The notes under the pieces are model-generated. The model saw nothing but the letters and a program-made list of their open reading frames with translations. It did no database searches and had not been told where the DNA came from. Made by a program: the position numbers and the translations under genes. Below, piece after piece: positions 34,976-43,519 of a stretch of 64,000 nucleotides of DNA (its first letter is position 1; each line of letters starts with the position of its first letter). This stretch comes from Streptomyces erythrochromogenes (GTDB lineage: Bacteria; Actinomycetota; Actinomycetes; Streptomycetales; Streptomycetaceae), in assembly GCF_036170895.1 (NCBI RefSeq), contig NZ_CP108036.1, positions 3,224,001 to 3,288,000 of the forward strand. The letters are read 5' to 3'.

Positions 34976-36667
34976 GTGAACCGCATACGCTCCCTCTCCC
35001 TGCCGCTCGCCGTCACCGTCGCCGCCGGGGCGCTGACGGCCCTCGCCGCCGGCGCCGCACAGGCCGCGGACATCAACGTCGCCCGCAACGGCGGCTTCGA
35101 GTCGGGTCTCGCCAACTGGTCCTGTTCCGGCGGGAGCGGCACCGCCGTCTCCTCGCCCGTCCACTCCGGGGCGGGCGCCCTGAAGGCCACCCCGGCCGGT
35201 TCCGACAACGCCCGCTGCAGCCAGACCGTCACGGTCAAGCCGAACTCGACGTACACGCTGAGCACGCAGGTGCAGGGCAGCTACGTCTACCTCGGCGCGA
35301 CGGGGACGGGCACCCAGGACGTCTCGACCTGGACCCCCGGCTCGGGCGGCGGCTGGCAGAAGCTCTCCACCACCTTCACCACCGGCCCCTCCACCACCCA
35401 GGTCACCGTCTACACCCACGGCTGGTACGGCCAGCCGGCCTACGTCGTCGACGACTTCAGCGTCTTCGGCCCGGACGGCGGCGGGGGCACCGACCCCGGC
35501 CCGGGCATCCCGGGCGCACCGGCCGGGACCGCTGTTTCCGGCCAGAGCGCGAACGGACTCACCCTTTCGTGGAACGCCGTCGGCGGCGCGAGCGGCTACC
35601 ACGTCTACCAGGACGGCGCCCGCGTCCAGACCGTGTCCGGGACCTCCACCCCGGTCACCGGCCTCGCGCCCTCCACCTCGTACTCCTTCCAGGTGAGCGC
35701 GTACAACACGGCGGGCGAGGGCCCGAAGTCCGCACCCGTCACCGGGACCACGACCGGCGGCGGGAACCCGGGCAACCCGGCCGTCCCCAAGCACGCCCTG
35801 ACCGGCTACTGGCAGAACTTCAACAACGGCGCGACCGTCCAGAAGATCTCCGACGTCTCCGCGCAGTACGACATCATCGCCGTCTCCTTCGCCGACGCCA
35901 CCTCCACGCCCGGCGCCATCACCTTCAACCTCGACTCGGCCGGCCTCGGCGGTTACACGGTCGACCGGTTCAAGGCCGACATCGCCGCGAAGAAGGCGGC
36001 CGGGAAGTCGGTCATCCTCTCCATCGGCGGCGAGAAGGGGACCATCACGGTCAACGACTCGGCCTCCGCGACCAACCTGGCGAACTCGGCCCACGCCCTG
36101 ATGCAGGAGTACGGCTTCACCGGCATCGACATCGACCTGGAGAACGGCCTCAACCCCACCTACATGACGCAGGCGCTACGCGCCCTGTCCGCGAAGGCGG
36201 GGCCCTCGCTCGTCATCACCATGGCCCCGCAGACGATCGACATGCAGTCCACGCAGGGCGGCTACTTCAAGACGGCGCTGAACATCAAGGACATCCTCAC
36301 CGTCGTCAACATGCAGTACTACAACAGCGGCTCGATGAACGGCTGCGACGGCAAGGTCTACTCCCAGGGCTCGGTCGACTTCCTCACCGCGCTGGCCTGC
36401 ATCCAGCTGGAGGGCGGCCTCGACGCCTCCCAGGTGGGCATCGGCGTGCCGGCCTCCCCCAGCGGCGCGGGCAGCGGCTACGTCTCCCCGACCGTCGTCA
36501 ACAACGCCCTGGACTGCCTGACCCGCGGCACGAACTGCGGATCCTTCAAGCCGTCGAAGACCTACCCGGGGCTGCGCGGCGCGATGACCTGGTCGACCAA
36601 CTGGGACGCCAAGGCGGGTAGTGCTTGGTCGAACTCGGTGGGTCCCAAGGTCCACGGGCTCCCGTAG
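34976..36667 (+). CDS. Secreted family 18 chitinase with carbohydrate-binding and FnIII domains
   Basis: 563 residues. Sec signal peptide (residues 1-33, AAGAAQA-A), an N-terminal beta-sandwich carbohydrate-binding module (about 34-165, NGGFESGLANWSCSGG), a Gly/Pro linker, a fibronectin III domain (about 180-262, GLTLSWNAVGGASGYHVYQDG) and a GH18 barrel from about 272. The catalytic motif is FTGIDIDLENGL near residue 385, with Glu as acid/base; the first Asp of the usual DGxDxDxE is replaced by Thr-Gly, which is seen in ChiC/ChiD-type enzymes. Substrate chitin, products feed the GlcNAc regulon; the dre site upstream agrees. GTG start, weak GGAG upstream. Confidence 0.93.
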   Translation: MNRIRSLSLPLAVTVAAGALTALAAGAAQAADINVARNGGFESGLANWSCSGGSGTAVSSPVHSGAGALKATPAGSDNARCSQTVTVKPNSTYTLSTQVQGSYVYLGATGTGTQDVSTWTPGSGGGWQKLSTTFTTGPSTTQVTVYTHGWYGQPAYVVDDFSVFGPDGGGGTDPGPGIPGAPAGTAVSGQSANGLTLSWNAVGGASGYHVYQDGARVQTVSGTSTPVTGLAPSTSYSFQVSAYNTAGEGPKSAPVTGTTTGGGNPGNPAVPKHALTGYWQNFNNGATVQKISDVSAQYDIIAVSFADATSTPGAITFNLDSAGLGGYTVDRFKADIAAKKAAGKSVILSIGGEKGTITVNDSASATNLANSAHALMQEYGFTGIDIDLENGLNPTYMTQALRALSAKAGPSLVITMAPQTIDMQSTQGGYFKTALNIKDILTVVNMQYYNSGSMNGCDGKVYSQGSVDFLTALACIQLEGGLDASQVGIGVPASPSGAGSGYVSPTVVNNALDCLTRGTNCGSFKPSKTYPGLRGAMTWSTNWDAKAGSAWSNSVGPKVHGLP

Positions 36668-36792
36668 GCGGTACGTGTGGGGGTGGCCGGATCGGTTCGG
36701 CCGGCACCTGAGGTCCTTGACCGGGACATGCCACGAGAGGACGCTGAGCGCGTCCGCACGGCTACCCCCACACTCCCCACCCAGGAGAACGC

Positions 36793-38124
36793 ATGCGGCT
36801 CCATACCCGCCGGAGGGCCGGCCTGACGGCGGCCCTGCTGGCGATCGCGCTCGGCGCACCCGTCTACGGCATGAGTGCGACAGCGGCGCCACCGCCCAGC
36901 CCGTCGACCGCCACCCAGGACGAGGCCATCGTCCAGTACCGGATCCACGGCCCCTCCACCGTCGCCGACCGCACCGCCCTGCTCGGTACGGGCGTCTCCA
37001 TCGACGAGGTGGACGACCACACCGTCGTGGTCAGCGCCGACACCATGCAGGCCAAGAAGCTGAAGGCGCTCGGCTACAAGCTGACCGCCCTGCCCGGGCC
37101 CCCGGACCGCTCGCTGCCCGGTGTCGCGGCGAGCCCGATGGACTTCCCCTCGGCGGACTCCAAGTACCACAACTACGCCGAGGCGACCGCCGAGATCAAC
37201 CAGCTCGTCGCGCAGTACCCGGCGATCGCCTCCAAGCGGGTGATCGGCAAGTCGTACCAGGGCCGCGACCTCCTCGCCATCAAGATCAGCGACAACGTCG
37301 CCACGGACGAGTCCGAGCCCGAGGTGCTGTTCACCGCGCACCAGCACGCCCGCGAGCACCTGACCGTCGAGATGGCGCTGTACCTGCTCAAGGAGTTCAC
37401 CTCCAAGTACGGCACCGACTCCCGGGTCGCGAACGCCGTCAACGGCCGCGAGATCTGGATCGTCCCGGACCTCAACCCCGACGGCGGCGAATACGACATC
37501 GCCACCGGCTCCTACCGCTCCTGGCGCAAGAACCGGCAGCCGAACTCCGGATCCTCCTACGTCGGCACCGACGAGAACCGGAACTGGAACTACAAGTGGG
37601 GCTGCTGCGGCGGCTCCAGCAGCAGCAAGAGCTCCGAGACCTACCGGGGCGCGGCCGCCGAGTCGGCACCCGAGGTGAAGGTCGTCTCGGACTTCGTGCG
37701 CAGCCGGGTGGTCGGCGGCAAGCAGCAGATCAAGGCCGCGATCGACTTCCACACCTACAGCGAGCTCGTGCTGTGGCCCTTCGGCTACACCTACAACGAC
37801 ACCGCCCCGGGCCTGACCGCCGACGACCTCGCCGTCTACAAGAAGATCGGCACCAGCATGGCCGCCAGCAACGGCTACACGCCGGAGCAGTCGAGCGACC
37901 TGTACATCACCGACGGCACGATCGACGACTGGCTGTGGGGCAACCAGAAGATCTTCTCCTACACCTTCGAGATGTACCCGGAGAGCGGCGGCGGCGGCTT
38001 CTACCCGCCGGACGAGGTGATCGACCGCGAGACCGCCCGCAACAAGGACGCGGTGCTCCAGCTGCTGGAGAACGCGGACTGCATGTACCGCTCGATCGGC
38101 AAGGAAGCCCAGTACTGCTCGTAG
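36793..38124 (+). CDS. Secreted M14 zinc carboxypeptidase
   Basis: 443 residues. Signal peptide (about 1-32), propeptide (33-110) and an M14 catalytic domain. Zinc ligands: HQHARE (His185, Glu188) and the His of AIDFHTYSE; substrate-binding Asn-Arg in [11 protein letters not shown]; catalytic Glu in YTFEMYPE near the C-terminus. Similar to carboxypeptidase T/SG-type Streptomyces enzymes that digest extracellular proteins. AGGAGAA precedes the ATG. Follows the chitinase by 125 nt; both are nutrient-scavenging secreted enzymes. Confidence 0.94.
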   Translation: MRLHTRRRAGLTAALLAIALGAPVYGMSATAAPPPSPSTATQDEAIVQYRIHGPSTVADRTALLGTGVSIDEVDDHTVVVSADTMQAKKLKALGYKLTALPGPPDRSLPGVAASPMDFPSADSKYHNYAEATAEINQLVAQYPAIASKRVIGKSYQGRDLLAIKISDNVATDESEPEVLFTAHQHAREHLTVEMALYLLKEFTSKYGTDSRVANAVNGREIWIVPDLNPDGGEYDIATGSYRSWRKNRQPNSGSSYVGTDENRNWNYKWGCCGGSSSSKSSETYRGAAAESAPEVKVVSDFVRSRVVGGKQQIKAAIDFHTYSELVLWPFGYTYNDTAPGLTADDLAVYKKIGTSMAASNGYTPEQSSDLYITDGTIDDWLWGNQKIFSYTFEMYPESGGGGFYPPDEVIDRETARNKDAVLQLLENADCMYRSIGKEAQYCS

Positions 38125-38144
38125 CCGTCACCTGAACCGGGGGG

Positions 38145-38186
38145 CGCCCCGCCGCCAGGGGGGCGTCCCCCTCGCGCGGCGGGGCG
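38145..38186. terminator. Possible terminator after the carboxypeptidase
   Basis: CGCCCCGCCG (38145-38154) and CGGCGGGGCG (38177-38186), 10-bp perfect inverted repeat with a 22-nt loop, between convergent genes. Confidence 0.5.
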
Positions 38187-38208
38187 TCCGCTCGCGCGCG
38201 GCGGGGCC

Positions 38209-38619
38209 TCAGCCCAGGACGGCGAGGGCGTCGATCTCGACGAGCAGCCCGTCCGGCAGGCCCACGTACACGGTGGTGCGGGCGGCCGGGGCCTCCTTCA
38301 GGCCCTGCTCCTCGAAGTAGGCGTTGTAGATGCCGTTCATCTCCGCGAAGTGCGCCGTGTCCGTGAGGTAGACGCGGATCATCATCACGTCGTCCCAACC
38401 CGCGCCACCGGCCTCCAGGACGGAGCGGACGTTCTCCAGCGTCTGGAGGGTCTGCTCGCGCAGCGTCGGACCCGCGGGGGTCGGCGGCCGGCCGTCCACG
38501 TGCGGGAGGAAACCGACCTGGCCGGCGACCTGCAGGATGTTCCCCTTGCGTACGCCGTGCGAGAACTTCGCGGGCGCCGCGGTGTGGGTGGCGGGGGTGA
38601 TGGCGGTCTTCTCGGTCAC
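38209..38619 (-). CDS. RidA family deaminase
   Basis: 136 residues. RidA proteins hydrolyse reactive 2-aminoacrylate and other enamines/imines released by PLP enzymes. Motifs: VRKGNILQVAGQVGF, ENVRSVLEAGGAGWDDVMMIRVY (in part) and RTTVYVGLPDGLLVEIDALA, including the active-site Arg. The GTG start overlaps the stop of the IclR gene (GTGA) and has AGGAGA upstream, so translation is coupled. Its place next to a dehydratase-type PLP enzyme gives it a clear role. Confidence 0.92.
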   Translation of the reverse strand: MTEKTAITPATHTAAPAKFSHGVRKGNILQVAGQVGFLPHVDGRPPTPAGPTLREQTLQTLENVRSVLEAGGAGWDDVMMIRVYLTDTAHFAEMNGIYNAYFEEQGLKEAPAARTTVYVGLPDGLLVEIDALAVLG

Positions 38620-39368
38620 GCTGTCTCCTGTACTCCTGAATAGTCCTGGCTGATGGCACCGGCGGTGCGCAGCACCTGCGGCAGCAGTTCGAGCAGCCCC
38701 TCCGCCGGGACGACCACCCCGGGCGCGGAGACGGACAGCGCGGCGACGACCCGCCCGTCGGGACCGCGCACGGGCGCGCCCAGGCAGTTGATCGACTCCT
38801 CGTGGCCGCCGAGGTCGGCGGCCCAGCCCTGTTCCCGTACGAGGTCCAGTTCGCGCAGGAAGGCCTCGGCGTCCGGGGTGGAGCGGACGGTGTAGCGGGG
38901 GTACTCGATGCGGTGGGCGAGGGCCCGGCGTTCGGCCTCGGGGAGGTCGGCGAGGAGCAGCTTGGCGACGGCGGCGACGGTGAGGGGCACGGGCCGGCCG
39001 ATACGGGAGTACATGCGCACCGGGTAGCGGCTGTCGACCTTGTCGACGTACACGACCTCGTCGTCCTGGTGCAGGGCGAGGTGAACGGTGTGCCCGGTGG
39101 CCTGGTTCAGCTCGGCCAGATGGGGGCGGGCGACCTCGCGGACGTCGAGGTTCTCGATGGCCTCGGCGGCGAGCGCGAAGAGGCGCGCGCCGAGGCGGTA
39201 GCGGCCGTCGGGGCAGCGGTAGACGAACCCGCCCTCGTTCAGGGTGCGCAGCAGGCGCAGCGCGGTGCTCTTGTGCACGCCGAGCGCGCCGGCCACGTCG
39301 CCGAGTCCGGCGGGCCCCCGCGCGAGCAGCGGCAGGATGCCGAGCGCCTTCTCGACCGACTGGCTCAT
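38616..39368 (-). CDS. IclR family regulator of the D-amino-acid module
   Basis: 250 residues. N-terminal winged helix (VEKALGILPLLARGPAGLGD, VAGALGVHKSTALRLLRTL) and C-terminal IclR effector domain (VHLALHQDDEVVYVDKVDSR; CLGAPVRGPDGRVVAALSVS). The ATG at MSQSVEKALG is the standard IclR start; a much longer open frame upstream is a shadow of the divergent gene. Divergent from the PLP-enzyme gene and coupled to ridA, so it probably controls both through the operator in between. Confidence 0.93.
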   Translation of the reverse strand: MSQSVEKALGILPLLARGPAGLGDVAGALGVHKSTALRLLRTLNEGGFVYRCPDGRYRLGARLFALAAEAIENLDVREVARPHLAELNQATGHTVHLALHQDDEVVYVDKVDSRYPVRMYSRIGRPVPLTVAAVAKLLLADLPEAERRALAHRIEYPRYTVRSTPDAEAFLRELDLVREQGWAADLGGHEESINCLGAPVRGPDGRVVAALSVSAPGVVVPAEGLLELLPQVLRTAGAISQDYSGVQETA

Positions 39369-39470
39369 CGCTTGCCCTTTCCCACGGTCGCCGCACCACC
39401 GGCCCTCCGGCGCACCGAGCAGCGTTGACCCGCCGTCACCCGGGATGTTAGACAGCATGCAGTGGTACAC

Positions 39471-39492
39471 GCAACGACCGTTGCAGCCAACG
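39471..39492. promoter_or_regulatory. Probable IclR operator
   Basis: Overlapping palindromes: GCAACGACCGTTGC (39471-39484, perfect 6-bp arms) and CGTTGCAGCCAACG (39479-39492, 5-bp arms). Placed between the divergent IclR and PLP-enzyme genes, 24 nt before the latter's ATG. Confidence 0.6.
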
Positions 39493-39515
39493 CAACACAC
39501 CCGGGAGGCATCCGC

Positions 39516-40802
39516 ATGGCCAGCGCCAGCGACCCCGTCAAGGACCTCGCCGACGAGCCGGTGGACCACCGGTTCAAGGGACTCCCCCCGGACGCCCAGG
39601 CGGACGGCCTGACCGTCGGGCAGCTCGCGGCCCAGCGCCGGGACCTGCACGCCGGCGGGTTCACCACTCCCGTCCTGACACTCGACGCGGACGCGCTGGA
39701 GCACAACCTCGCCGCCCTCGGCACCTACGCCGCCCGCCACGACCTCGCCTTCGCGCCGCACGGCAAGACCTGCATGTCCCCGCAGCTCTTCCGCCGCCAG
39801 CTGGACCACGGCGCGTGGGGGATCACCGCCGCCGTCCCCCACCAGGCCCGCGTCTACCGCGCCTTCGGCATCCAGCGGATCTTCCTCGCCAACGAGCTCG
39901 TCGATCCGGCCGCGCTGCGCTGGGTGGCCGGTGAGCTCGCCGCCGACCCCGGCTTCCGCTTCGTCTGCTACGTCGACTCCGTGCGCGGGGTACAGCTCAT
40001 GGACCGGGCCCTGCAGGGCGCCCCCGCCCGCGTCGACGTCGTCGTCGAGCTCGGTGCCGGCGAGGGCGCCCGTACCGGTGCCCGCACCGACGAGGACTGC
40101 CGCGCCGTCGCCGACGCGGTCGCCGCGACCACCACCCTGCGCCTGGTCGGCATGGCCGGCTACGAGGCCGAGGTCCCCGAAGCCGACCCCGCGCGCGTCC
40201 ACGCGTACCTGCGCCGGCTGACCGCCCTCGCCGTCGAGTTCGACAAGGCCGGCCGGTTCGCGGCCGACCTCGAAGAGATCGTCGTCAGCGCCGGCGGCTC
40301 CGCCTGGTTCGACGCCGTCGCCGACGTCTTCGCCGAGCTCCCCGAGCTCTCCCGGCCCGTCCTGAAGCTGCTCCGCTCGGGCGCGTACGTCTCCCACGAC
40401 CACGGCTGGTACACCCGCCTGACCCCCTTCAACCGCCACCCCGAGGAGGGCGGCCTGCGCCCGGCGTTCCGCCTGTGGACCCAGGTCGTCTCCCGCCCCT
40501 CCCCCACCCAGGCCTTCGTCAACGCGGGCAAGCGCGACATCGCCTACGACCTGGGCCTGCCCGAGGCCGAACTGGTCCGCGACCCGCTCACCGGCGAGGA
40601 GCGGCCCGCCACCGGCATCCGCGTGGTCAAGCTGTCCGACCAGCACGCCTGGCTGGAGACCGGATCGGCCGACGACGTCCAGGTCGGCGACTGGGTGGCG
40701 CTCGGCATGTCCCACCCCTGCACGATCTTCGAGAAGTGGCCGCTGATCCCGGTGGTGGAGGCCGACGGCACCGTCACCGACTACGTCCGCACCTTCTTCT
40801 AG
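39516..40802 (+). CDS. Fold-type III PLP enzyme, D-serine/D-amino-acid deaminase type
   Basis: 428 residues. Alanine racemase-like N-terminal barrel with PLP-Lys region LAFAPHGKTCMSPQLFRRQL and a C-terminal beta domain of the D-serine dehydratase-like family (metal site probably in the HDHGWYTR and MSHPCTIFEKW motifs; His and Cys of the latter typical of zinc-dependent D-serine dehydratase). It would convert D-amino acids such as D-serine to 2-oxo acids plus ammonia via 2-aminoacrylate, which RidA removes. GGGAGG precedes the chosen ATG (MASASDPVKDL). It is 10 nt upstream of the deacylase gene. Confidence 0.9.
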   Translation: MASASDPVKDLADEPVDHRFKGLPPDAQADGLTVGQLAAQRRDLHAGGFTTPVLTLDADALEHNLAALGTYAARHDLAFAPHGKTCMSPQLFRRQLDHGAWGITAAVPHQARVYRAFGIQRIFLANELVDPAALRWVAGELAADPGFRFVCYVDSVRGVQLMDRALQGAPARVDVVVELGAGEGARTGARTDEDCRAVADAVAATTTLRLVGMAGYEAEVPEADPARVHAYLRRLTALAVEFDKAGRFAADLEEIVVSAGGSAWFDAVADVFAELPELSRPVLKLLRSGAYVSHDHGWYTRLTPFNRHPEEGGLRPAFRLWTQVVSRPSPTQAFVNAGKRDIAYDLGLPEAELVRDPLTGEERPATGIRVVKLSDQHAWLETGSADDVQVGDWVALGMSHPCTIFEKWPLIPVVEADGTVTDYVRTFF

Positions 40803-40812
40803 GCACCGGCCG

Positions 40813-42393
40813 GTGGACCTGGTCATCCGGGGCGCCCGTGTCGTCGACGGCACGGGCGGCCCCTCGTACACCGCCGACGTCGGCGTCCACGAGGGCCGGA
40901 TCGCCGCCGTCGGCAGGCTGTCCGGCGGCCGCGAGACCGTCGACGCGCACGGTCTCGCCCTGGCCCCCGGCTTCGTGGACATGCACGCCCACAGCGACCT
41001 CGCCCTGCTCCGCGACCCGGACCACAGCGCGAAGGCCGCCCAGGGCGTGACCCTCGAAGTCCTGGGCCAGGACGGCCTGTCGTACGCGCCCGTCGACGAC
41101 CGGACCCTCGCCGGGGTGCGGGCCGCGATCACCGGCTGGAACGGCCCCGGCGACGACGTCGACTTCGACTGGCGCACGGTCGGCGAGTACCTCGACCGGC
41201 TGGACCGCGGCTTCGGCGGCGAGGGCATCGCCGTCAACGCCGCCTACCTCGTCCCCCAGGGCACCGTCCGCGCCCACGTCGTCGGCTGGGACGACCGCCC
41301 GGCGACCGCGGCCGAGCTGGACCGGATGCGCGCCCTCGTCGCCGACGGCCTCGCCCAGGGCGCCGTCGGCATGTCCTCCGGTCTCACCTACACCCCCGGC
41401 ATGTACGCCTCCGGGGCCGAACTGACCGAACTGTGCCGGGTGGTGGCCCGGTACGGCGGCTACTACTGCCCCCACCACCGCAGCTACGGCCGGGGCGCCC
41501 TCGCCGCCTACGCCGAGATGGTCGACCTGACCCGGGAGGCGGGCTGCGCCCTGCACCTCGCGCACGCCACCATGAACTTCGGCGAGAACGAGGGCCGGGC
41601 GGGCGCACTGCTCGCCCTCCTCGACGCGGCCCTGGACGCGGGCGCCGACATCACCCTGGACAGCTACCCGTACACCCCCGGCTGCACCACCCTCGTGGCG
41701 CTGCTGCCCGGTTGGGCGAACGCGGGCGGTCCGGAGGCGGTCCTGGCCCGGCTGCGCGACGACGCCCTGGCGGAGCGGATCCGCCACGCCCTGGAGCACG
41801 AGGGCGCCGACGGCTGCCACGGCGTCCCCGTCGACTGGTCGACGATCGAGGTCTCGGGCGTCGCCGATCCCGCGTACGCCGCCCACGTCGGCACCCGCGT
41901 GGACGGCTGGGACACCGCCCGCCGGCTCCTGATCGGCGACCGGCTCGCACCGACGGTCCTCCAGCACGTCGGCCACGAGGAGAACGTCCGGGCGATCATG
42001 CGCCACCGCGCCCACACCGGCGGCTCCGACGGCATCCTCCAGGGCGCGAAGCCGCACCCGCGGGCCTACGGCACCTTTCCGCACTACCTCGGCCACTACG
42101 TCCGCGAACTCGGCCTGCTCTCCCTGGAGGAGTGCGTCGCGCACCTGTCCGGCCGGCCCGCGGCGCGGCTGCGCCTGCCCGACCGGGGCCTGGTCCGCGT
42201 GGGACACCGCGCCGACCTCGTCCTCTTCGACCCCGACACGGTCGCGGCCGGCTCCACGTACGAGCGGCCCCGCACCCTGCCCGCGGGCATCCCGCACGTC
42301 CTGATCTCGGGACGGTTCGTCATGCGCGACGGGCACCGGACCCAGGTGCTGGCAGGCCGGTCGGTGCGCAGAACCGGCCACGTTTCCCGGTAG
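40813..42393 (+). CDS. N-acyl-D-amino-acid deacylase (amidohydrolase superfamily)
   Basis: 526 residues. Zinc amidohydrolase with metal motif GFVDMHAHSDLALL, then EVLGQDGLSY, HHRSYGRGALAAY, CALHLAHATMNFG and the carboxyl end ADLVLFDPDTVAAGSTYE. D-aminoacylases hydrolyse N-acyl-D-amino acids to free D-amino acids, which the preceding PLP enzyme can deaminate. The GTG start lies 10 nt after the upstream stop; expression as one operon under the IclR regulator is expected. Confidence 0.93.
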   Translation: MDLVIRGARVVDGTGGPSYTADVGVHEGRIAAVGRLSGGRETVDAHGLALAPGFVDMHAHSDLALLRDPDHSAKAAQGVTLEVLGQDGLSYAPVDDRTLAGVRAAITGWNGPGDDVDFDWRTVGEYLDRLDRGFGGEGIAVNAAYLVPQGTVRAHVVGWDDRPATAAELDRMRALVADGLAQGAVGMSSGLTYTPGMYASGAELTELCRVVARYGGYYCPHHRSYGRGALAAYAEMVDLTREAGCALHLAHATMNFGENEGRAGALLALLDAALDAGADITLDSYPYTPGCTTLVALLPGWANAGGPEAVLARLRDDALAERIRHALEHEGADGCHGVPVDWSTIEVSGVADPAYAAHVGTRVDGWDTARRLLIGDRLAPTVLQHVGHEENVRAIMRHRAHTGGSDGILQGAKPHPRAYGTFPHYLGHYVRELGLLSLEECVAHLSGRPAARLRLPDRGLVRVGHRADLVLFDPDTVAAGSTYERPRTLPAGIPHVLISGRFVMRDGHRTQVLAGRSVRRTGHVSR

Positions 42394-42403
42394 ATCCGCC
42401 GCC

Positions 42404-42416
42404 TACGATGGGCGCC
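42404..42416 (+). promoter_or_regulatory. -10 element suggesting a leaderless ydcF-like transcript
   Basis: TACGAT (42404-42409) followed by 7 nt and ATG, without a ribosome binding site. An ATG overlapping the hexamer is a less likely start. Confidence 0.45.
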
Positions 42417-43433
42417 ATGGTCGCCTTCGCCCTCGCCGCCCTGCTCTTCCTCGCGTTCTGCATAAGCGTCAGACAGGACCGGCGCCGCTTCAGCAACGCC
42501 GTGCTCCTGGGGCTGACCTTCCTGACCGCCTTCTCCGCCCTCTTCCTCCAGGTGGCCAAACTTCCCTTCTGGGCGGCCGTCACGGTCGTCGTGCTCACCT
42601 TCGCCGCACCGGCGTTCGGCATCCTGGCCCTGGGCGTCCTCCTCGTCCGCAACGGCATGACGATGGTCCGCAAGGAGGGCTTCCGCCCGGCCAACCTGCT
42701 GTCGCTGCTGGCCGGCCTCGCGATCTTCGCTCTGATCGGGCTGCTGGTCCTCGTCGGCGTCGTCGGCTCCCCCGTACTGGGCGGCATCGCCGGGACCCTC
42801 ACCGTCGTCGCCGGCTACATCTCCTTCGTCTTCTTCTGCTTCCTCGGCTACGCCTACCTCTACGGCCGGATCAAGGTGCGCGGCGACGTCGACCACGTGG
42901 TCATGCTGGGCTCGGGCCTGATCGGCGGGGACCGCGTGCCGCCGCTGCTGGCCTCGCGCCTGCGCAAGGGGCAGCAGATCTACGAGGTCCAACTGGCCCG
43001 CGGCGGCCGGCCGCCGGTGCTGCTGGTCTCGGGCGGCAAGGGCTCGGACGAGAAGGTCGCGGAGGCCCGGGCGATGGCGGACTGGCTGATCGCGGAGGGC
43101 GTGCCGGCGGAGCACATCGTGCTGGAGGACCGGTCCACCACGACCGAGGAGAACATGCTCTTCAGCCGGCAGATCATGGAGGCCCACGATCCGGGCTACC
43201 GGTGCGTGGTGGTCACCAACAACTTCCACGCCTTCCGGGCCGCGATGCTGGCGCGCAAGACCGGCGTGAACGGGCAGGTCCTGGGCTCTCCCACCGCGAA
43301 GTACTACTGGCCGAGCGCCACCATCCGCGAGTTCGTCGCGGTCTTCTGGGAGCACCGGACGGTCAACCTGTCGATCTGCGGCCTGCTGGCCGTCTTCGGT
43401 GCGCTCGGCACGCTGGCCGCGGTCCTCGTCTGA
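42417..43433 (+). CDS. YdcF/DUF218 family membrane protein
   Basis: 338 residues. Five to six N-terminal membrane segments (to about residue 150), then the DUF218 domain: VDHVVMLGSGLIGGDRVPPL, LLVSGGKGSDEKVAEARAM, VLEDRSTTTEENMLFS and CVVVTNNFHAFRAAMLARKTG, ending with a last membrane segment. DUF218 (ElyC/SanA-like) proteins act on envelope polysaccharide or lipid-carrier metabolism; the precise role is unknown. A strong terminator follows. Confidence 0.9.
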   Translation: MVAFALAALLFLAFCISVRQDRRRFSNAVLLGLTFLTAFSALFLQVAKLPFWAAVTVVVLTFAAPAFGILALGVLLVRNGMTMVRKEGFRPANLLSLLAGLAIFALIGLLVLVGVVGSPVLGGIAGTLTVVAGYISFVFFCFLGYAYLYGRIKVRGDVDHVVMLGSGLIGGDRVPPLLASRLRKGQQIYEVQLARGGRPPVLLVSGGKGSDEKVAEARAMADWLIAEGVPAEHIVLEDRSTTTEENMLFSRQIMEAHDPGYRCVVVTNNFHAFRAAMLARKTGVNGQVLGSPTAKYYWPSATIREFVAVFWEHRTVNLSICGLLAVFGALGTLAAVLV

Positions 43434-43461
43434 CCGGCGGCCGCCCCGCGCGAACGGGGAA

Positions 43462-43496
43462 GGTGCCGTGACTCCCCCCTTGGCAGTCACGGCACC
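43462..43496. terminator. Bidirectional terminator
   Basis: GGTGCCGTGACT and AGTCACGGCACC, 12-bp perfect stem with 11-nt loop, flanked by a further GAACG/CGTTC pair; between convergent genes. Confidence 0.88.
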
Positions 43497-43519
43497 GTTC
43501 CCGGCTTCGAGCGGGTCCG

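Noticed and set aside
38616..38619. ridA/IclR overlap as a frameshift fusion
   Set aside because: The two products are complete proteins of normal length; the GTGA overlap is ordinary translational coupling.
39369..41237. N-terminal extension of the IclR protein
   Set aside because: The extra 600 residues are the antisense of the PLP-enzyme gene; the DNA-binding domain starts at MSQSVEKALG.
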